A stretch of DNA of 64,000 bases from the NCBI RefSeq assembly GCF_025398335.1, contig NZ_JAODOO010000020.1, positions 1-64,000 of the forward strand, read 5' to 3'. The stretch's first letter is position 1. Each line of letters starts with the position of its first letter. This document shows, in pieces, positions 25,653 through 35,317 of the stretch. The translations under genes were made by a program, and so were the position numbers. The notes under the pieces were generated by a model that was not told where the DNA came from, made no database searches, and worked only from the letters and a program-made list of their open reading frames with translations. Origin of the DNA: Clostridium sp. CX1. GTDB lineage: Bacteria > Bacillota > Clostridia > Clostridiales > Clostridiaceae.

Positions 25653-26913
25653 CTACACTACCTCCCAATTCTTTAAAATGCTCCCAAAAATTCGGATAGG
25701 ATTTTTTTACAGAATCAGCATCTTCTATTATAAGAGGCTCCTTACATCTTGTAGATGCCACTGCCAGTGCCATAGCTATGCGATGGTCATTCCAGCTGTT
25801 AACCTTGCCTCCTATGAGGGTTTCCTTTCCCCTTATTATTAGTCCATCTTCCTTTTCCTCTATGTCCGCTCCAATTTTATTAAGTTCAGAGGTTATAGCT
25901 GCTAACCTATCAGATTCCTTAAATCTAAGCCTTTCTGCATTTACTATTTCTGTAGTCCCTTCACTTAAGGCTCCTAATACGGTAAGCACAGGCACTAAGT
26001 CTGGACATTCAGAAGCATCTATCACCGTTCCCTTTGTTTTAGAGGGTAAAGCTTTAACTTTCTCTCCTTCTACAACAATCTCTCCACCCATAGATTTTAT
26101 TGTTTCTATTATAACTTTATCTCCTTGAAGAGAATTCATATTCATTCCATTACATACCACTTCTGATCCTAAAACATTAGCCACAAGCCAGAATGCAGCC
26201 TGGGAGAAATCTCCTTCAACCTTATAATCTGATGCTATATATTTTTGATTTCCCTTAATAGTGAATTCTCTATAATCAACATTTTTCACTTCTATTGAGA
26301 AAGCTTTAAGGACATCTATAGTTAAATCTACATAGGCTTTAGACTGCAGTTCCGTTGTAACTGTTATCCTTGAATCTCCTTCTAAAAGTGGAAGTGCAAA
26401 CAATAGACCACTTATGAATTGTGAACTTACATCTCCCTTGATTCTATATTCACCAGCTTTTAGTCTTCCATTAATAGTTAATGGTAGCTTTCCATTTATA
26501 TTTTCATATTGAATTTGCTGTTCCTCAAATATTCTATAATAATCTCCTAAAGGTCTCTCCACAAGCTTACCCTTTCCATTAAAAGTAACCTCTTCTCCTA
26601 AGGTGGCAGCTATAGGTATTAAAAATCTTAAGGTAGAGCCAGATTCAAAACAATCAATACTATTGCCTTTTGCCTCCAATTTAGATGTACCTCTTATTTT
26701 TATTTTTGACTCTCCTTTGTATACCACTTCTACTCCTAAATTGCTCATAGCTTGACAGGTTGCATTCACATCTTGAGAAAAAAATAGATTTTCAATATTA
26801 CTAACTCCTTCAGACAAACTGGCACAAATTACTGCTCTGTGACAAAGACTTTTTGATGCTGGAACTGCTATGCTTCCCTTTAATTTACTGGGATTAATTC
26901 TTATATGTTTCAT
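25633..26913 (-). CDS. aroA: 5-enolpyruvylshikimate-3-phosphate (EPSP) synthase
   Basis: A 426-residue enzyme that joins shikimate-3-phosphate and phosphoenolpyruvate. Landmarks include the N-terminal [47 protein letters not shown] and the C-terminal [11 protein letters not shown] and [12 protein letters not shown]. The start is the ATG five bases after AGGAGAGG (26911-26913), ten codons inside the longest frame. It sits between aroB and aroC, and its 3' end overlaps aroC. Confidence 0.95.
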   Translation of the reverse strand: MKHIRINPSKLKGSIAVPASKSLCHRAVICASLSEGVSNIENLFFSQDVNATCQAMSNLGVEVVYKGESKIKIRGTSKLEAKGNSIDCFESGSTLRFLIPIAATLGEEVTFNGKGKLVERPLGDYYRIFEEQQIQYENINGKLPLTINGRLKAGEYRIKGDVSSQFISGLLFALPLLEGDSRITVTTELQSKAYVDLTIDVLKAFSIEVKNVDYREFTIKGNQKYIASDYKVEGDFSQAAFWLVANVLGSEVVCNGMNMNSLQGDKVIIETIKSMGGEIVVEGEKVKALPSKTKGTVIDASECPDLVPVLTVLGALSEGTTEIVNAERLRFKESDRLAAITSELNKIGADIEEKEDGLIIRGKETLIGGKVNSWNDHRIAMALAVASTRCKEPLIIEDADSVKKSYPNFWEHFKELGGSVDEWNLG

Positions 26914-26954
26914 AAAACCTCTCCTACTCTTCTTTACTAGCAACTAATCTAATT

Positions 26955-28022
26955 TTAAATATACTTTTCTAACTCATCAACTTTTACTTTTCTAATCATG
27001 CCTTCTCCCATTTTCCTAAGTAAAATTAAGTTAATATTCTCTCCACTATTCTTTTTGTCTAAAGCTATAGCTTTAAAGATTTCTTCTCTATCCATTAGTG
27101 GGGCCTTATAAGGTAGTTCGTACTTTTCCAATACTTCTTCTATTAATTCCGAACTCCCTTTTTCTGTAATTTGAAGTTTTTCACTTTTTCTAGTTATTTC
27201 AGCCATTCCAATAGCCACCGCTTCTCCATGGGTATATTCCTTATAATTAAAGTATTTTTCTACAGCATGACCTAAAGTATGTCCGAAATTGAGAAGCATT
27301 CTATCTCCAAAGTCCTTTTCATCTAGTTCTACCACTGATTTTTTTATGCTACAACACTTAAATATTAAGGTATCTATGTTATCTAGGAGTTCTTTATCAT
27401 CTTTAAAGTTTAGGAGCTGAAAAATAATGCTCTCATCTCTTATACATCCATATTTTATAACCTCTGCTAATCCATCATGAAAGAACCTTTTGTGTAAGGT
27501 TTTTAATAACTCTGGATCTATAAAAACAGCCCTTGGGTGATAAAAGCTTCCGATTAAATTTTTTCCCCAAGGTAAATCTACCGCTACCTTCCCGCCTATG
27601 CTGCTGTCAACTTGAGCTAGAAGAGAAGTTGGAATTTGAATATAAGGAACTCCCCTTAAATAGGTGGAGGCTGCAAAGCCTCCTAAATCTCCTACAACAC
27701 CACCACCTAAAGCTATTATTAAATCCTCTCTTCCAAGCCTAAAATTTGATAGTTTTTCATATATCTCTTTAAGGGTATCTATAGATTTGCTCTCCTCGCC
27801 AGGTTTTACAGAAATAATTTTTGTATTAAATCCTCTTTTCTCTAAAATCTCCTTGAAACTTTTTCCGTATAATTTTTCTAAATTATTATCTGTAATTATA
27901 GCTACTTTCCTATTTTTATAATGTTCATCTAGGTAATCTCCTACCTTGTTGAAAATATTTCTTTCAATATAAATACTATAGCTATTCTCTTTAAGCTCTA
28001 TTTTTAGTATGTTGCTTTTCAT
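26955..28022 (-). CDS. aroB: 3-Dehydroquinate synthase
   Basis: This 355-residue NAD- and metal-dependent enzyme cyclises DAHP to 3-dehydroquinate. It shows the NAD-binding GGGVVGDLGGFAAS (about residues 105-118), the catalytic block DSSIGGKVAVDLPWGKNLIGSF, and metal-ligand regions NFGHTLGHAVE and HGEAVAIGM. Its start overlaps the tyrA stop by four bases (ATGA), and AAAGGAG precedes it, so it is translated in tandem with tyrA. Confidence 0.95.
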   Translation of the reverse strand: MKSNILKIELKENSYSIYIERNIFNKVGDYLDEHYKNRKVAIITDNNLEKLYGKSFKEILEKRGFNTKIISVKPGEESKSIDTLKEIYEKLSNFRLGREDLIIALGGGVVGDLGGFAASTYLRGVPYIQIPTSLLAQVDSSIGGKVAVDLPWGKNLIGSFYHPRAVFIDPELLKTLHKRFFHDGLAEVIKYGCIRDESIIFQLLNFKDDKELLDNIDTLIFKCCSIKKSVVELDEKDFGDRMLLNFGHTLGHAVEKYFNYKEYTHGEAVAIGMAEITRKSEKLQITEKGSSELIEEVLEKYELPYKAPLMDREEIFKAIALDKKNSGENINLILLRKMGEGMIRKVKVDELEKYI

Positions 28023-28876
28023 AAAATCTTTCTCCTTTTTATAGAGGCATTTTTTAAAATATCAGTTAATGTTTCTCTATCCTCTAATTCTATAGCTTTT
28101 TTTATTTCTTTAATACCCTTTTCGAAACTCTCAATTTCATCAATTAAATTTTTCGAGTTCAGTGTAAAAAGTTCTGACCACAACGTAGAATTTATTGCTG
28201 CAACTCTTGTAACGTCTTTAAAGCTTCCTCCAGTAAACAGCCCAATATTATTTTCTGCAATATTTGAATTCATAAGAGATACTGCTATAACGTGTGGAAG
28301 GTGACTTGTAAATGATATTATTTTATCATGTTCTTCTGGAGTTAAATATACTACATTTTTACATCCTATTGCCTTTGCCATTTTTTCTATAAGCGCTATA
28401 TTCTCTTTTTTGTTTCTTTTAGTGGGAGTAATTATATAATTAGCATCCTTAAAAATATCCCTGGAAGCCTGCTGAAAACCCTTTGATTCTTTCCCTGCCA
28501 TGGGATGTCCTGCAACAAAATCTATTTCTTGAGGTAGGAAAGAATTTATCTTTTCCACTACCTCAATTTTTACTCCACAACTATCAGTTATCACAGCACC
28601 CTTTTTAAAATTCATTATATTGTTTCTTACAAACCTTATGGTTTCCTCTGGGTAAAGAGCTATGATTACCAAATCAGCTTCCTTTAGTATATCCTCACTA
28701 TTATCACAGCCCTTATCTATTATCCCCATTTCAAAGGCTGTATGCAAAACCTTTTCGTCCATGTCTATTGCATTTATTTGAACTGGTCTTAATTGTCTAA
28801 GTGCCATTGCATAAGAGCCTCCTATAAGACCAAGACCTACAATTACTATATTAAATCTAAAGTCACATTCATCCAA
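28019..28876 (-). CDS. tyrA: Prephenate dehydrogenase
   Basis: This 285-residue NAD-dependent enzyme oxidatively decarboxylates prephenate to 4-hydroxyphenylpyruvate for Tyr. The Rossmann motif is VGLGLIGGSYA (about residues 12-22). The substrate region has AGHPMAGKESKGF and HDKIISFTSHLPHV, with catalytic His. There is no C-terminal ACT domain, so feedback control of this branch is not evident in the protein itself. The start is a TTG six bases after GGGGGAG. It lies 33 bases after the DAHP synthase gene. Confidence 0.94.
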   Translation of the reverse strand: MDECDFRFNIVIVGLGLIGGSYAMALRQLRPVQINAIDMDEKVLHTAFEMGIIDKGCDNSEDILKEADLVIIALYPEETIRFVRNNIMNFKKGAVITDSCGVKIEVVEKINSFLPQEIDFVAGHPMAGKESKGFQQASRDIFKDANYIITPTKRNKKENIALIEKMAKAIGCKNVVYLTPEEHDKIISFTSHLPHVIAVSLMNSNIAENNIGLFTGGSFKDVTRVAAINSTLWSELFTLNSKNLIDEIESFEKGIKEIKKAIELEDRETLTDILKNASIKRRKIL

Positions 28877-28909
28877 TAATATCTCCCCCAGATTTATAAT
28901 TTAGGTATT

Positions 28910-29923
28910 CTAAATTACCTTTTTTTCTATATTAGCCATTACAGCTAAGTCTTCCATAAGTGATTTAAATCTTTCCGGTTTTATGGATTGCTGCCCGTCA
29001 CATTTAGCATTTTCAGGATCATTGTGTACCTCAACAATCAAACCGTCCGCTCCAACAGCCACCGCTGCTTTTGATAATGGCTCTACCATCCACCACATTC
29101 CTGCTGCATGACTTGGATCAACTATTACTGGTAAATGACTTAATCTTTTTATGGCAGGTATGGCACTTAAATCTAAGGTGTTTCTTGTGTAAGTTTCAAA
29201 AGTTCTTATACCTCTTTCACATAGAATTATTTTTTCATTGCCTTCTGACATTATATATTCTGCAGACATAATCAATTCTTCAATGGTGGCAGATAAACCT
29301 CTTTTTAAAAGTATAGGTTTATTTGTTCTTCCTAGCTGCTTTAAAAGTTCAAAATTCTGCATGTTTCTAGCCCCTACCTGTATAATATCAACATCTCTTT
29401 CAAAGTCATCTATCATATCTGGGGACATAATTTCTGTTACAATTGGAAGCCCAGTTTCCTCTCTAGCAATTTTTAATAGTTCTAAACCGTGTCTTTTAAG
29501 CCCCTGAAAGCTGTAGGGTGAAGTTCTTGGCTTGAAAGCTCCTCCCCTTAAGAATCCCGCCCCACTTTCCTTTACTTTTTTTGCAATTTCAATAATCTGA
29601 GATTCACTTTCTACAGAACAAGGACCTGCTATAACAGCTAGTTTATTTCCTCCTATAGTTTCATCTCCAACCTTTATAACTGTATCCTCAGGGTGAAATA
29701 ATCTATTAGCTAATTTATAAGGCTGTTGCACCTTAGTAACCCTTTCTACAAACTCCTTTGCTTCAATTTTACTTGGGTCAATTCTTGTAGTGTCTCCAAT
29801 AAGCCCTAATACGCATTGTTTTTCTCCCTGCACTACACTTACCTTACAATCCTCTTTTTCAATTTTTTCTATTAGCTTTATTATTTCTTCTCTAGTTGCA
29901 TCATTTCTCATTATTACTATCAT
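28910..29923 (-). CDS. aroF: 3-Deoxy-7-phosphoheptulonate (DAHP) synthase, type I-beta
   Basis: This 337-residue enzyme catalyses the first committed step, joining erythrose-4-phosphate and phosphoenolpyruvate. An N-terminal ferredoxin-like regulatory domain (about residues 1-70) precedes the barrel, which shows AGPCSVES, RGGAFKPRTSPYSFQG, VGARNMQN and VDPSHAAGM with metal and substrate ligands. The open frame continues upstream, but AGGAGGGG seven bases before the ATG at 29923 fixes the start. It is the first enzyme gene of the operon. Its transcript passes through the aromatic leader and terminator at 30342-30121; a weaker promoter (TTGATG, 16 bp, TAAAAT; 30004-29977) may bypass them. Confidence 0.95.
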   Translation of the reverse strand: MIVIMRNDATREEIIKLIEKIEKEDCKVSVVQGEKQCVLGLIGDTTRIDPSKIEAKEFVERVTKVQQPYKLANRLFHPEDTVIKVGDETIGGNKLAVIAGPCSVESESQIIEIAKKVKESGAGFLRGGAFKPRTSPYSFQGLKRHGLELLKIAREETGLPIVTEIMSPDMIDDFERDVDIIQVGARNMQNFELLKQLGRTNKPILLKRGLSATIEELIMSAEYIMSEGNEKIILCERGIRTFETYTRNTLDLSAIPAIKRLSHLPVIVDPSHAAGMWWMVEPLSKAAVAVGADGLIVEVHNDPENAKCDGQQSIKPERFKSLMEDLAVMANIEKKVI

Positions 29924-30120
29924 GTATACCCCTCCTAAATTTCTTAAAGATTTTAATATCACTATCTTATACCTAAATTTTATGGCCTTACTAAACATCA
30001 TCAACATTCTAAATTCATAATAAAATTTTATTTAATATATAATTAATAACTCTTTGCCGGCTTAAGAGCTAATTAATATAAATATTGATATAAGTGAGTA
30101 TACTTTCTATAAATCTTGAT

Positions 30121-30152
30121 AAAAAAAATAAGGCTCTAATGAGCCTTATTTT
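30121..30152 (-). terminator. Attenuator terminator upstream of the aromatic operon
   Basis: Read on the minus strand, AAAATAAGGCTC (30152-30141) pairs perfectly with GAGCCTTATTTT (30136-30125) across a 4-base loop, and the transcript continues into a run of eight Us. This is a textbook intrinsic terminator placed between the leader peptide stop (30172) and aroF (start 29923), in the path of the operon's main promoter. Confidence 0.9.
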
Positions 30153-30225
30153 ATAAATCAAATTTATGCTATTATACCTGTAGAAGTCTCCTACAGGATA
30201 TAAACTTAGATTTATTAAACTCATT
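30138..30225 (-). promoter_or_regulatory. Antiterminator alternative structure in the aromatic leader
   Basis: On the minus strand, AATGAGTTT (30225-30217) can pair with AGGCTCATT (30146-30138), nine pairs with two G-U. The next segment ATAAATC (30215-30209) pairs perfectly with GATTTAT (30159-30153). The hairpin CCTGTAG/CTACAGG (30177-30197) is enclosed. This structure consumes the whole 5' arm of the terminator, so the two folds exclude each other. The left strand lies in codons 40-45 of the leader peptide, downstream of the aromatic codons, where a ribosome reaching the stop region would disrupt it but one stalled at the aromatic codons would not. Confidence 0.75.
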
Positions 30226-30342
30226 GTGAATGGAAATAAATATTTTTTTGCAGAAAAAGTAACCAGCGCTAAAGTAAAAATAGCCCCAGCTAAAGTAAAA
30301 GTAAAGTTTTCCGCTTATTCCCTTTCCAATGATATTTTTCAT
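30172..30342 (-). CDS. Aromatic-rich leader peptide of the aromatic operon
   Basis: A 56-residue frame with a strong site (GGAGG, eight bases before the ATG). Residues 14-30 read YFYFSWGYFYFSAGYFF: five Tyr, six Phe and one Trp out of 17. The flanks are basic and ordinary (MKNIIGKGIS at the start, RRLLQV at the end). A perfect promoter lies upstream, and an antiterminator/terminator pair and the genes for Phe/Tyr/chorismate synthesis lie downstream. By analogy with trp, phe and his leaders of proteobacteria, ribosome stalling on aromatic codons would favour the antiterminator and switch the operon on. No T-box motif is seen in this leader. The mechanism is inferred; the frame, codon run and structures are directly visible. 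Confidence 0.85.
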   Translation of the reverse strand: MKNIIGKGISGKLYFYFSWGYFYFSAGYFFCKKIFISIHNEFNKSKFISCRRLLQV

Positions 30343-30417
30343 AATTTAATCCTCCAAACAGTTCTTAATTTATAAATCACTTTAATTAATTTCCATTTTA
30401 AAACTATATTATTAAAA

Positions 30418-30445
30418 ATTATATCACCTAGATTTTCTATGTCAA
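30418..30445 (-). promoter_or_regulatory. Consensus promoter of the aromatic leader and operon
   Basis: On the minus strand, TTGACA (30445-30440) and TATAAT (30423-30418) are both perfect, with 16 bp between and an extended -10 TG. Transcription would begin near 30411, about 69 bases before the leader ATG. It lies in the gap after leuB, so the aromatic operon has its own promoter. Confidence 0.85.
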
Positions 30446-30471
30446 TAAAAACTTTTTTATTTTTCAAAAAT

Positions 30472-31533
30472 TTAAAATTTTGACACTTCACTGACAATGA
30501 GATTTCCCATTTCTTCTGTGCCTACAACTTTCATTTTAGCTTCCATAATATCCAAGGATCGGTAGCCTCTCTCGATAACTCTAGCAACAGCTTTCTCAAT
30601 GTCATTAGCTGCTTCTTCATTGTTAAAGCTGTAACGAAGCATCATAGCCGCACTCATAATAGCTGCAATAGGATTAGCTTTATCCTGTCCTGCTATATCT
30701 GGAGCAGATCCATGTATTGGCTCATATAGCCCCACAGTTCCTTCACCAAGACTTGCAGATGGCAACATTCCTAGAGATCCAGTTAGCATTGAAGCCTCAT
30801 CACTTAATATATCCCCAAACATATTTTCTGTAAGAATTACATCAAACTGTTTAGGATCTCTAATAAGCTGCATTGCTGCATTATCTACATACATATAGCT
30901 TAACTGAACATCTTTGAAATCCCCCGCTATCCTATTAACCACTTCTCTCCAAAGCCTGGAGCTTTCAAGTACATTTGCCTTATCTACAAGAGTAAGCTTT
31001 CCCGCTCTCTTTCTTGCTATTTCAAAGGCTTTTACTGTAACTCTCTCTATTTCTGGTACTGAATAGGTAATAGTATCCCAAGCTTTATCCCCTATTCTTT
31101 TCTTCTCTCCAAAATATGCTCCACCAATAAGTTCTCTAACTATCATGATATTTAATCCATCACCTAGAACTTCTTCTTTTAGGTTTGAAGCAGCTTTAAG
31201 CTCCGAAAAAAGAATTGCCGGTCTTAAATTAGCAAATACACCTAATTCTTTTCTTATACCAAGAAGGCCTGCCTCTGGTCTTATATTTCCAGGTAGCTTA
31301 TCCCACTTATGGCCACCAACAGCTCCCAAAAGTATCCCATCACTATTCTTACAAATTTCTATAGTTTCATTGGGAAGAGGTACTCCTGTTGCATCTATAG
31401 CTGCTCCTCCAAGTAATGCCTCTTTGAAATTAATACTAAAATTATATTTATTAGATACAGCTTTTAACACTTTAACGGCTTGATTAATTACTTCTTTACC
31501 GATTCCATCTCCTGGTATAACTGCTACTCTCAT
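30472..31533 (-). CDS. leuB: 3-Isopropylmalate dehydrogenase
   Basis: This 353-residue NAD-dependent enzyme oxidises 3-isopropylmalate in leucine synthesis. Family blocks include IPGDGIGKEVINQAV (about residues 5-19), the substrate Arg cluster around GIRKELGVFANLRP, NMFGDILSDEASMLTGSLGMLPSASLG and EPIHGSAPDIAGQDKANPIAAI. Its ATG overlaps the leuD stop (TAATG), so translation is coupled. It is the last gene of the leu operon; no strong terminator is visible before the aromatic operon promoter 27 bases later, so some read-through into the aromatic leader is possible. Confidence 0.96.
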   Translation of the reverse strand: MRVAVIPGDGIGKEVINQAVKVLKAVSNKYNFSINFKEALLGGAAIDATGVPLPNETIEICKNSDGILLGAVGGHKWDKLPGNIRPEAGLLGIRKELGVFANLRPAILFSELKAASNLKEEVLGDGLNIMIVRELIGGAYFGEKKRIGDKAWDTITYSVPEIERVTVKAFEIARKRAGKLTLVDKANVLESSRLWREVVNRIAGDFKDVQLSYMYVDNAAMQLIRDPKQFDVILTENMFGDILSDEASMLTGSLGMLPSASLGEGTVGLYEPIHGSAPDIAGQDKANPIAAIMSAAMMLRYSFNNEEAANDIEKAVARVIERGYRSLDIMEAKMKVVGTEEMGNLIVSEVSKF

Positions 31534-32024
31534 TACTTACCAACCTCTTTCTTTAAGTAATTTATAAATCCATCTGATTCCATAACTTTTTGCATAAACT
31601 CTGGAAAAGGAGCTGCCGAATAAGTTTTGTCTTTAGTTCTATTAGTGATAACCCCTGTGATAAAATTTATAGAAATATCATTACCCTCCTCAATATCCTC
31701 TGCAGCTTCTGGGCATTCCATTATTGGAAGTCCAATATTTATTGCATTTCTATAAAAAATTCTTGCAAAGGTCTCCGCAATTACACAACTAATGCCAGCA
31801 GCCTTAATTGCTATAGGTGCATGTTCTCTAGAAGAGCCACATCCAAAGTTTTTTCCTGCCACCATAATATCTCCACTTTTTACCTTGCTTGAAAAGTTTT
31901 TATCTAAATCCTCCATACAATGAAGCACAAGCTCCCTAGGTTCACTGGTGCTTAAGTGTCTAGCTGGTATAATAACGTCTGTATCTATGTTATCCCCATA
32001 TTTAATTACATTTCCATTCATCAT
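31533..32024 (-). CDS. leuD: 3-Isopropylmalate dehydratase small subunit
   Basis: A 163-residue swivel-domain subunit that forms isopropylmalate isomerase with LeuC. It shows [15 protein letters not shown] (about residues 9-23) and the [21 protein letters not shown] substrate motif. Length suits the short LeuD subfamily that pairs with LeuC proteins of about 420 residues, as here. AGGAGG lies nine bases before the ATG. It sits 39 bases after leuC and overlaps leuB. Confidence 0.95.
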   Translation of the reverse strand: MMNGNVIKYGDNIDTDVIIPARHLSTSEPRELVLHCMEDLDKNFSSKVKSGDIMVAGKNFGCGSSREHAPIAIKAAGISCVIAETFARIFYRNAINIGLPIMECPEAAEDIEEGNDISINFITGVITNRTKDKTYSAAPFPEFMQKVMESDGFINYLKKEVGK

Positions 32025-32063
32025 ATTATAAAGCCTCCTAATAACTAAATTTTCTAGATTATA

Positions 32064-33326
32064 TTAAAAAATCTCTTCTGGTGATGAAATTTTTCCTGTA
32101 ATCGCTGAAGCCGCTGCTACTGCTGGGCTTGCTAAATACACTTCACTTTCTGTATGTCCCATTCTCCCTATAAAATTCCTATTTGTAGTAGCTACTGCTC
32201 TTTCACCCTTAGCTAAAATTCCCATATGTCCTCCAAGGCAAGGCCCGCAAGTTGGTGTACTTACTACTGCTCCTGCTTCTATAAAAATTTCAATAAGACC
32301 TTCTCTTATTGCCTGAAGGTAAATTTTTTGAGTTGCTGGAAAAATTATGGTTCTAACTCTTGGATTTATCTTTCTTTTCTTTAGAATTTCAGCCGCTACT
32401 CTCATATCTGATATCCTTCCATTAGTACAAGATCCTATAACTACTTGATCAATAGCTACATCTCCTACTTCATCAATAGTTCTTGTATTTTCGGGAAGAT
32501 GTGGAAAAGCTACCGTTGGTTTAACAGTTCCTAAATCTATTTCTATAACTTTTGAGTATTTTGCATCTTCATCAGCCTTAAAAATTGTATAATTCTTTTT
32601 AGAATGTTCCTTCATATACTCTATGGTCTTTTCATCTACTTCAAAGATTCCATTTTTTGCTCCAGCTTCAATAGCCATATTTGCCACAGTAAAACGATCG
32701 TCCATAGATAGGTTCTTAATTCCTTCCCCTGTAAACTCCATAGATTGATAAAGAGCTCCATCTACTCCTATCATCCCTATAATATGAAGAATTAAATCTT
32801 TTCCACTTACCCAAGAATTCAATTTGCCTTTAAGTATGAACTTTATAGCCTCTGGCACTCTAAACCAGGTTTCTCCTACAGCCATAGCAGCACCCATATC
32901 TGTGCTTCCAACTCCGGTGGAAAATGCACCTAAAGCTCCATAGGTACAAGTATGTGAGTCCGCTCCAATTATCACATCTCCAGAAACCACTAGTCCCTTT
33001 TCGGGAATTAGAGCATGTTCAATTCCCATTTGACCAATTTCAAAATAGTTTTCTATATCCTTGTCATATGCGAATTCTCTTACACATTTGCACTGTTCCG
33101 CTGATTTAATATCTTTGTTTGGTGTAAAGTGATCTGGTACAATAGCTATTTTATTCTTATCAAAAACCTTCTCTGCCCCTATTTTATTAAATTCCCTAAT
33201 TGCTACAGGAGTTGTAATATCATTGCCAAGTACCAAGTCTATCTTAGCCATAATTAATTCTCCTGCTTTTGCACTATCTACTGCTGCATGTGCAGCTAAA
33301 ATCTTTTGTGTCATTGTCATTCCCAT
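32064..33326 (-). CDS. leuC: 3-Isopropylmalate dehydratase large subunit
   Basis: A 420-residue aconitase-family subunit carrying the 4Fe-4S cluster. Cys ligands are visible in GSCTNGR (about residue 300) and [12 protein letters not shown] (about 360). An N-terminal [11 protein letters not shown] and the [23 protein letters not shown] block confirm the family; the length places it in the shorter archaeal/clostridial branch. AGGGGG precedes the ATG. A gap of 260 bases with no recognised gene separates it from leuA. Confidence 0.95.
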   Translation of the reverse strand: MGMTMTQKILAAHAAVDSAKAGELIMAKIDLVLGNDITTPVAIREFNKIGAEKVFDKNKIAIVPDHFTPNKDIKSAEQCKCVREFAYDKDIENYFEIGQMGIEHALIPEKGLVVSGDVIIGADSHTCTYGALGAFSTGVGSTDMGAAMAVGETWFRVPEAIKFILKGKLNSWVSGKDLILHIIGMIGVDGALYQSMEFTGEGIKNLSMDDRFTVANMAIEAGAKNGIFEVDEKTIEYMKEHSKKNYTIFKADEDAKYSKVIEIDLGTVKPTVAFPHLPENTRTIDEVGDVAIDQVVIGSCTNGRISDMRVAAEILKKRKINPRVRTIIFPATQKIYLQAIREGLIEIFIEAGAVVSTPTCGPCLGGHMGILAKGERAVATTNRNFIGRMGHTESEVYLASPAVAAASAITGKISSPEEIF

Positions 33327-33586
33327 TTTATTGCCCCCTATCTATTTTACTCTAATACCCAACTGTCAACAGTATATCTCTTTACTATATAACAGTGACA
33401 AAATTTCTTTTTCATTATCAAATTAAAGTTTTTTAATAAACTTAAATAGCACTGAGTTCCTGATTTGATTTAACTTCATAAGTAAAACTTTTCAAAGTAT
33501 ACATAAACCTATTATAACGTATGACATAACCTATTTTTAGATGGACTTATCCAATATCTTACTGATAAATGAACAATTTATAATTT

Positions 33587-35116
33587 TTATGCACCAATGT
33601 CATTAGAATTAAGATAGAGCATTTTATTAATTGCATTAATAAATGCCTTTGCACTTGCCTCTACAATATCCGTACTTATTCCTTTGCCTGAAAATATCTT
33701 GCTTTCCTTCTCAATCTTTAGTGTAACTTCTCCTAAGGCATCCTTTCCTGTACCTACTGCTTTTATAAAATAATCCTTTAAATTCACGCTAATGCCTACA
33801 GCCTTTTCAATAGCTTTAAAGGTTGCATCAACGGGACCATCACCACAAGCAGCCTCACTAAAAGTTTCTCCATTAAAGCTAACCTTAACAGTAGCGGTAG
33901 CGACAGTGCTATTTCCACTTGAAATTTGATAATATTCAAGGGTGTATATCTCCGAAGTTCGAAATACCTCATGATTTATCAATGCTTCAATATCTTCATC
34001 AGATACTACTTTTTTCTTATCTGCTAAATCCTTAAATTTCACAAAAGCCTCATTTATCTTATCATGGCTTACATTAGTGTAACCTAATTCCTTTAGTCTT
34101 TCCTCGAAGGCATGTCTACCTGAGTGCTTACCAAGAACTATAGAATTTTTCTTTAATCCCACAGATTCCGGTGTCATTATTTCATAGGTTTCTCTACACT
34201 CTAAAACTCCATGCTGGTGAATACCAGATTCATGAGCAAAGGCATTTACCCCTACTACCGCTTTATTATTCTGAATTTGCATCCCTGTAATGTAGCTCAC
34301 TAGATTACTTGTTTTAGTTATCTGTTCTGTTATAATGTTGGTATGACAATTAAAGTGAAGGTTACGAGTTTTTATAGCCATTACTATTTCCTCTAGTGCA
34401 GCATTTCCAGCTCTCTCCCCTAATCCATTTATAGCACATTCTACTTGTTCTGCTCCATTTTCAACTGCTGCCAAAGAATTTGCCACTGCAAGTCCTAGAT
34501 CGTTATGGCAGTGAACACTTATTATAGCCTTGTAAATATTAGGGACATTATCTTTAATATCTTTTATAAGGGCTCCAAATTCACTTGGAGTTGAATAACC
34601 TACTGTATCTGGCATATTAATTACATCAGCTCCTGCATCTATTGCAGTTTCTATAACTTTATACAAAAATGCCCATCTTGTTCTAGTACCATCCTCTGGA
34701 GAAAATTCAACACTTGGACACAGAGACTTGGCATAGGATACCATTTCATAAACTCTTTTTAAGACTTCCTCTGGCTCCATCTTTAGTTTATGCTCCATGT
34801 GAATATCAGAAGTAGCAATAAAAGTGTGAATTCTAGGATTTTCAGCATACTTTAAAGCTTGCCATGCTGTATTAATATCCTGTTTTGTTGTCCTAGCCAG
34901 TCCTACAATAACTGGTCCCCTTATATTCTCCGCAATTGCTTTAACTGCCTCAAAATCCCCCTTGGATGCAAAGGGAAAGCCTGCCTCAATTACATCTACC
35001 CCTAATTGTTGAAGCTGTACTGCAATCTGGAGCTTTTCTTCTATATTTAAACTCACACCAGGAGTTTGTTCTCCATCTCTTAAAGTGGTGTCAAAAATAT
35101 ATATTTTCTTAGTCAT
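33587..35116 (-). CDS. leuA: 2-Isopropylmalate synthase
   Basis: This 509-residue enzyme condenses acetyl-CoA and 2-oxoisovalerate, the first step to leucine. The catalytic barrel carries [15 protein letters not shown] (about residues 8-22) and [21 protein letters not shown] with metal ligands. A C-terminal LeuA dimer/regulatory domain (about 385-505) normally binds leucine for feedback inhibition. AAGGAGG lies seven bases before the ATG. It is the first enzyme gene after the tandem Leu T-boxes and the small frame at 35318-35524. Confidence 0.96.
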   Translation of the reverse strand: MTKKIYIFDTTLRDGEQTPGVSLNIEEKLQIAVQLQQLGVDVIEAGFPFASKGDFEAVKAIAENIRGPVIVGLARTTKQDINTAWQALKYAENPRIHTFIATSDIHMEHKLKMEPEEVLKRVYEMVSYAKSLCPSVEFSPEDGTRTRWAFLYKVIETAIDAGADVINMPDTVGYSTPSEFGALIKDIKDNVPNIYKAIISVHCHNDLGLAVANSLAAVENGAEQVECAINGLGERAGNAALEEIVMAIKTRNLHFNCHTNIITEQITKTSNLVSYITGMQIQNNKAVVGVNAFAHESGIHQHGVLECRETYEIMTPESVGLKKNSIVLGKHSGRHAFEERLKELGYTNVSHDKINEAFVKFKDLADKKKVVSDEDIEALINHEVFRTSEIYTLEYYQISSGNSTVATATVKVSFNGETFSEAACGDGPVDATFKAIEKAVGISVNLKDYFIKAVGTGKDALGEVTLKIEKESKIFSGKGISTDIVEASAKAFINAINKMLYLNSNDIGA

Positions 35117-35248
35117 CTTATTTCCTCCTTATAATCAATGCATTTCTGTTCCTGCAAAAACCTAGTTATTTACTGTAGTGAGTAAGATCCAAAATTGAAG
35201 TAACTCTTAATTGTGTACACTTAACTAATTACAATATTGATTAAGTAA

Positions 35249-35277
35249 GTGGTAAATGTCTTAGGTGCATTTACCAC
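35249..35277 (-). repeat. Hairpin between the small ORF and leuA
   Basis: GTGGTAAATG pairs perfectly with CATTTACCAC (10 bp, 9-base loop). On the minus strand a competing AGGTG/CACCT pairing shares its 5' arm. No T-run follows, so it is not a simple terminator; an RNA processing or stability role is possible. Confidence 0.45.
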
Positions 35278-35317
35278 CTACATTATCTAAAGCAACTTAA
35301 AATTGTCTTTTCTAAAC

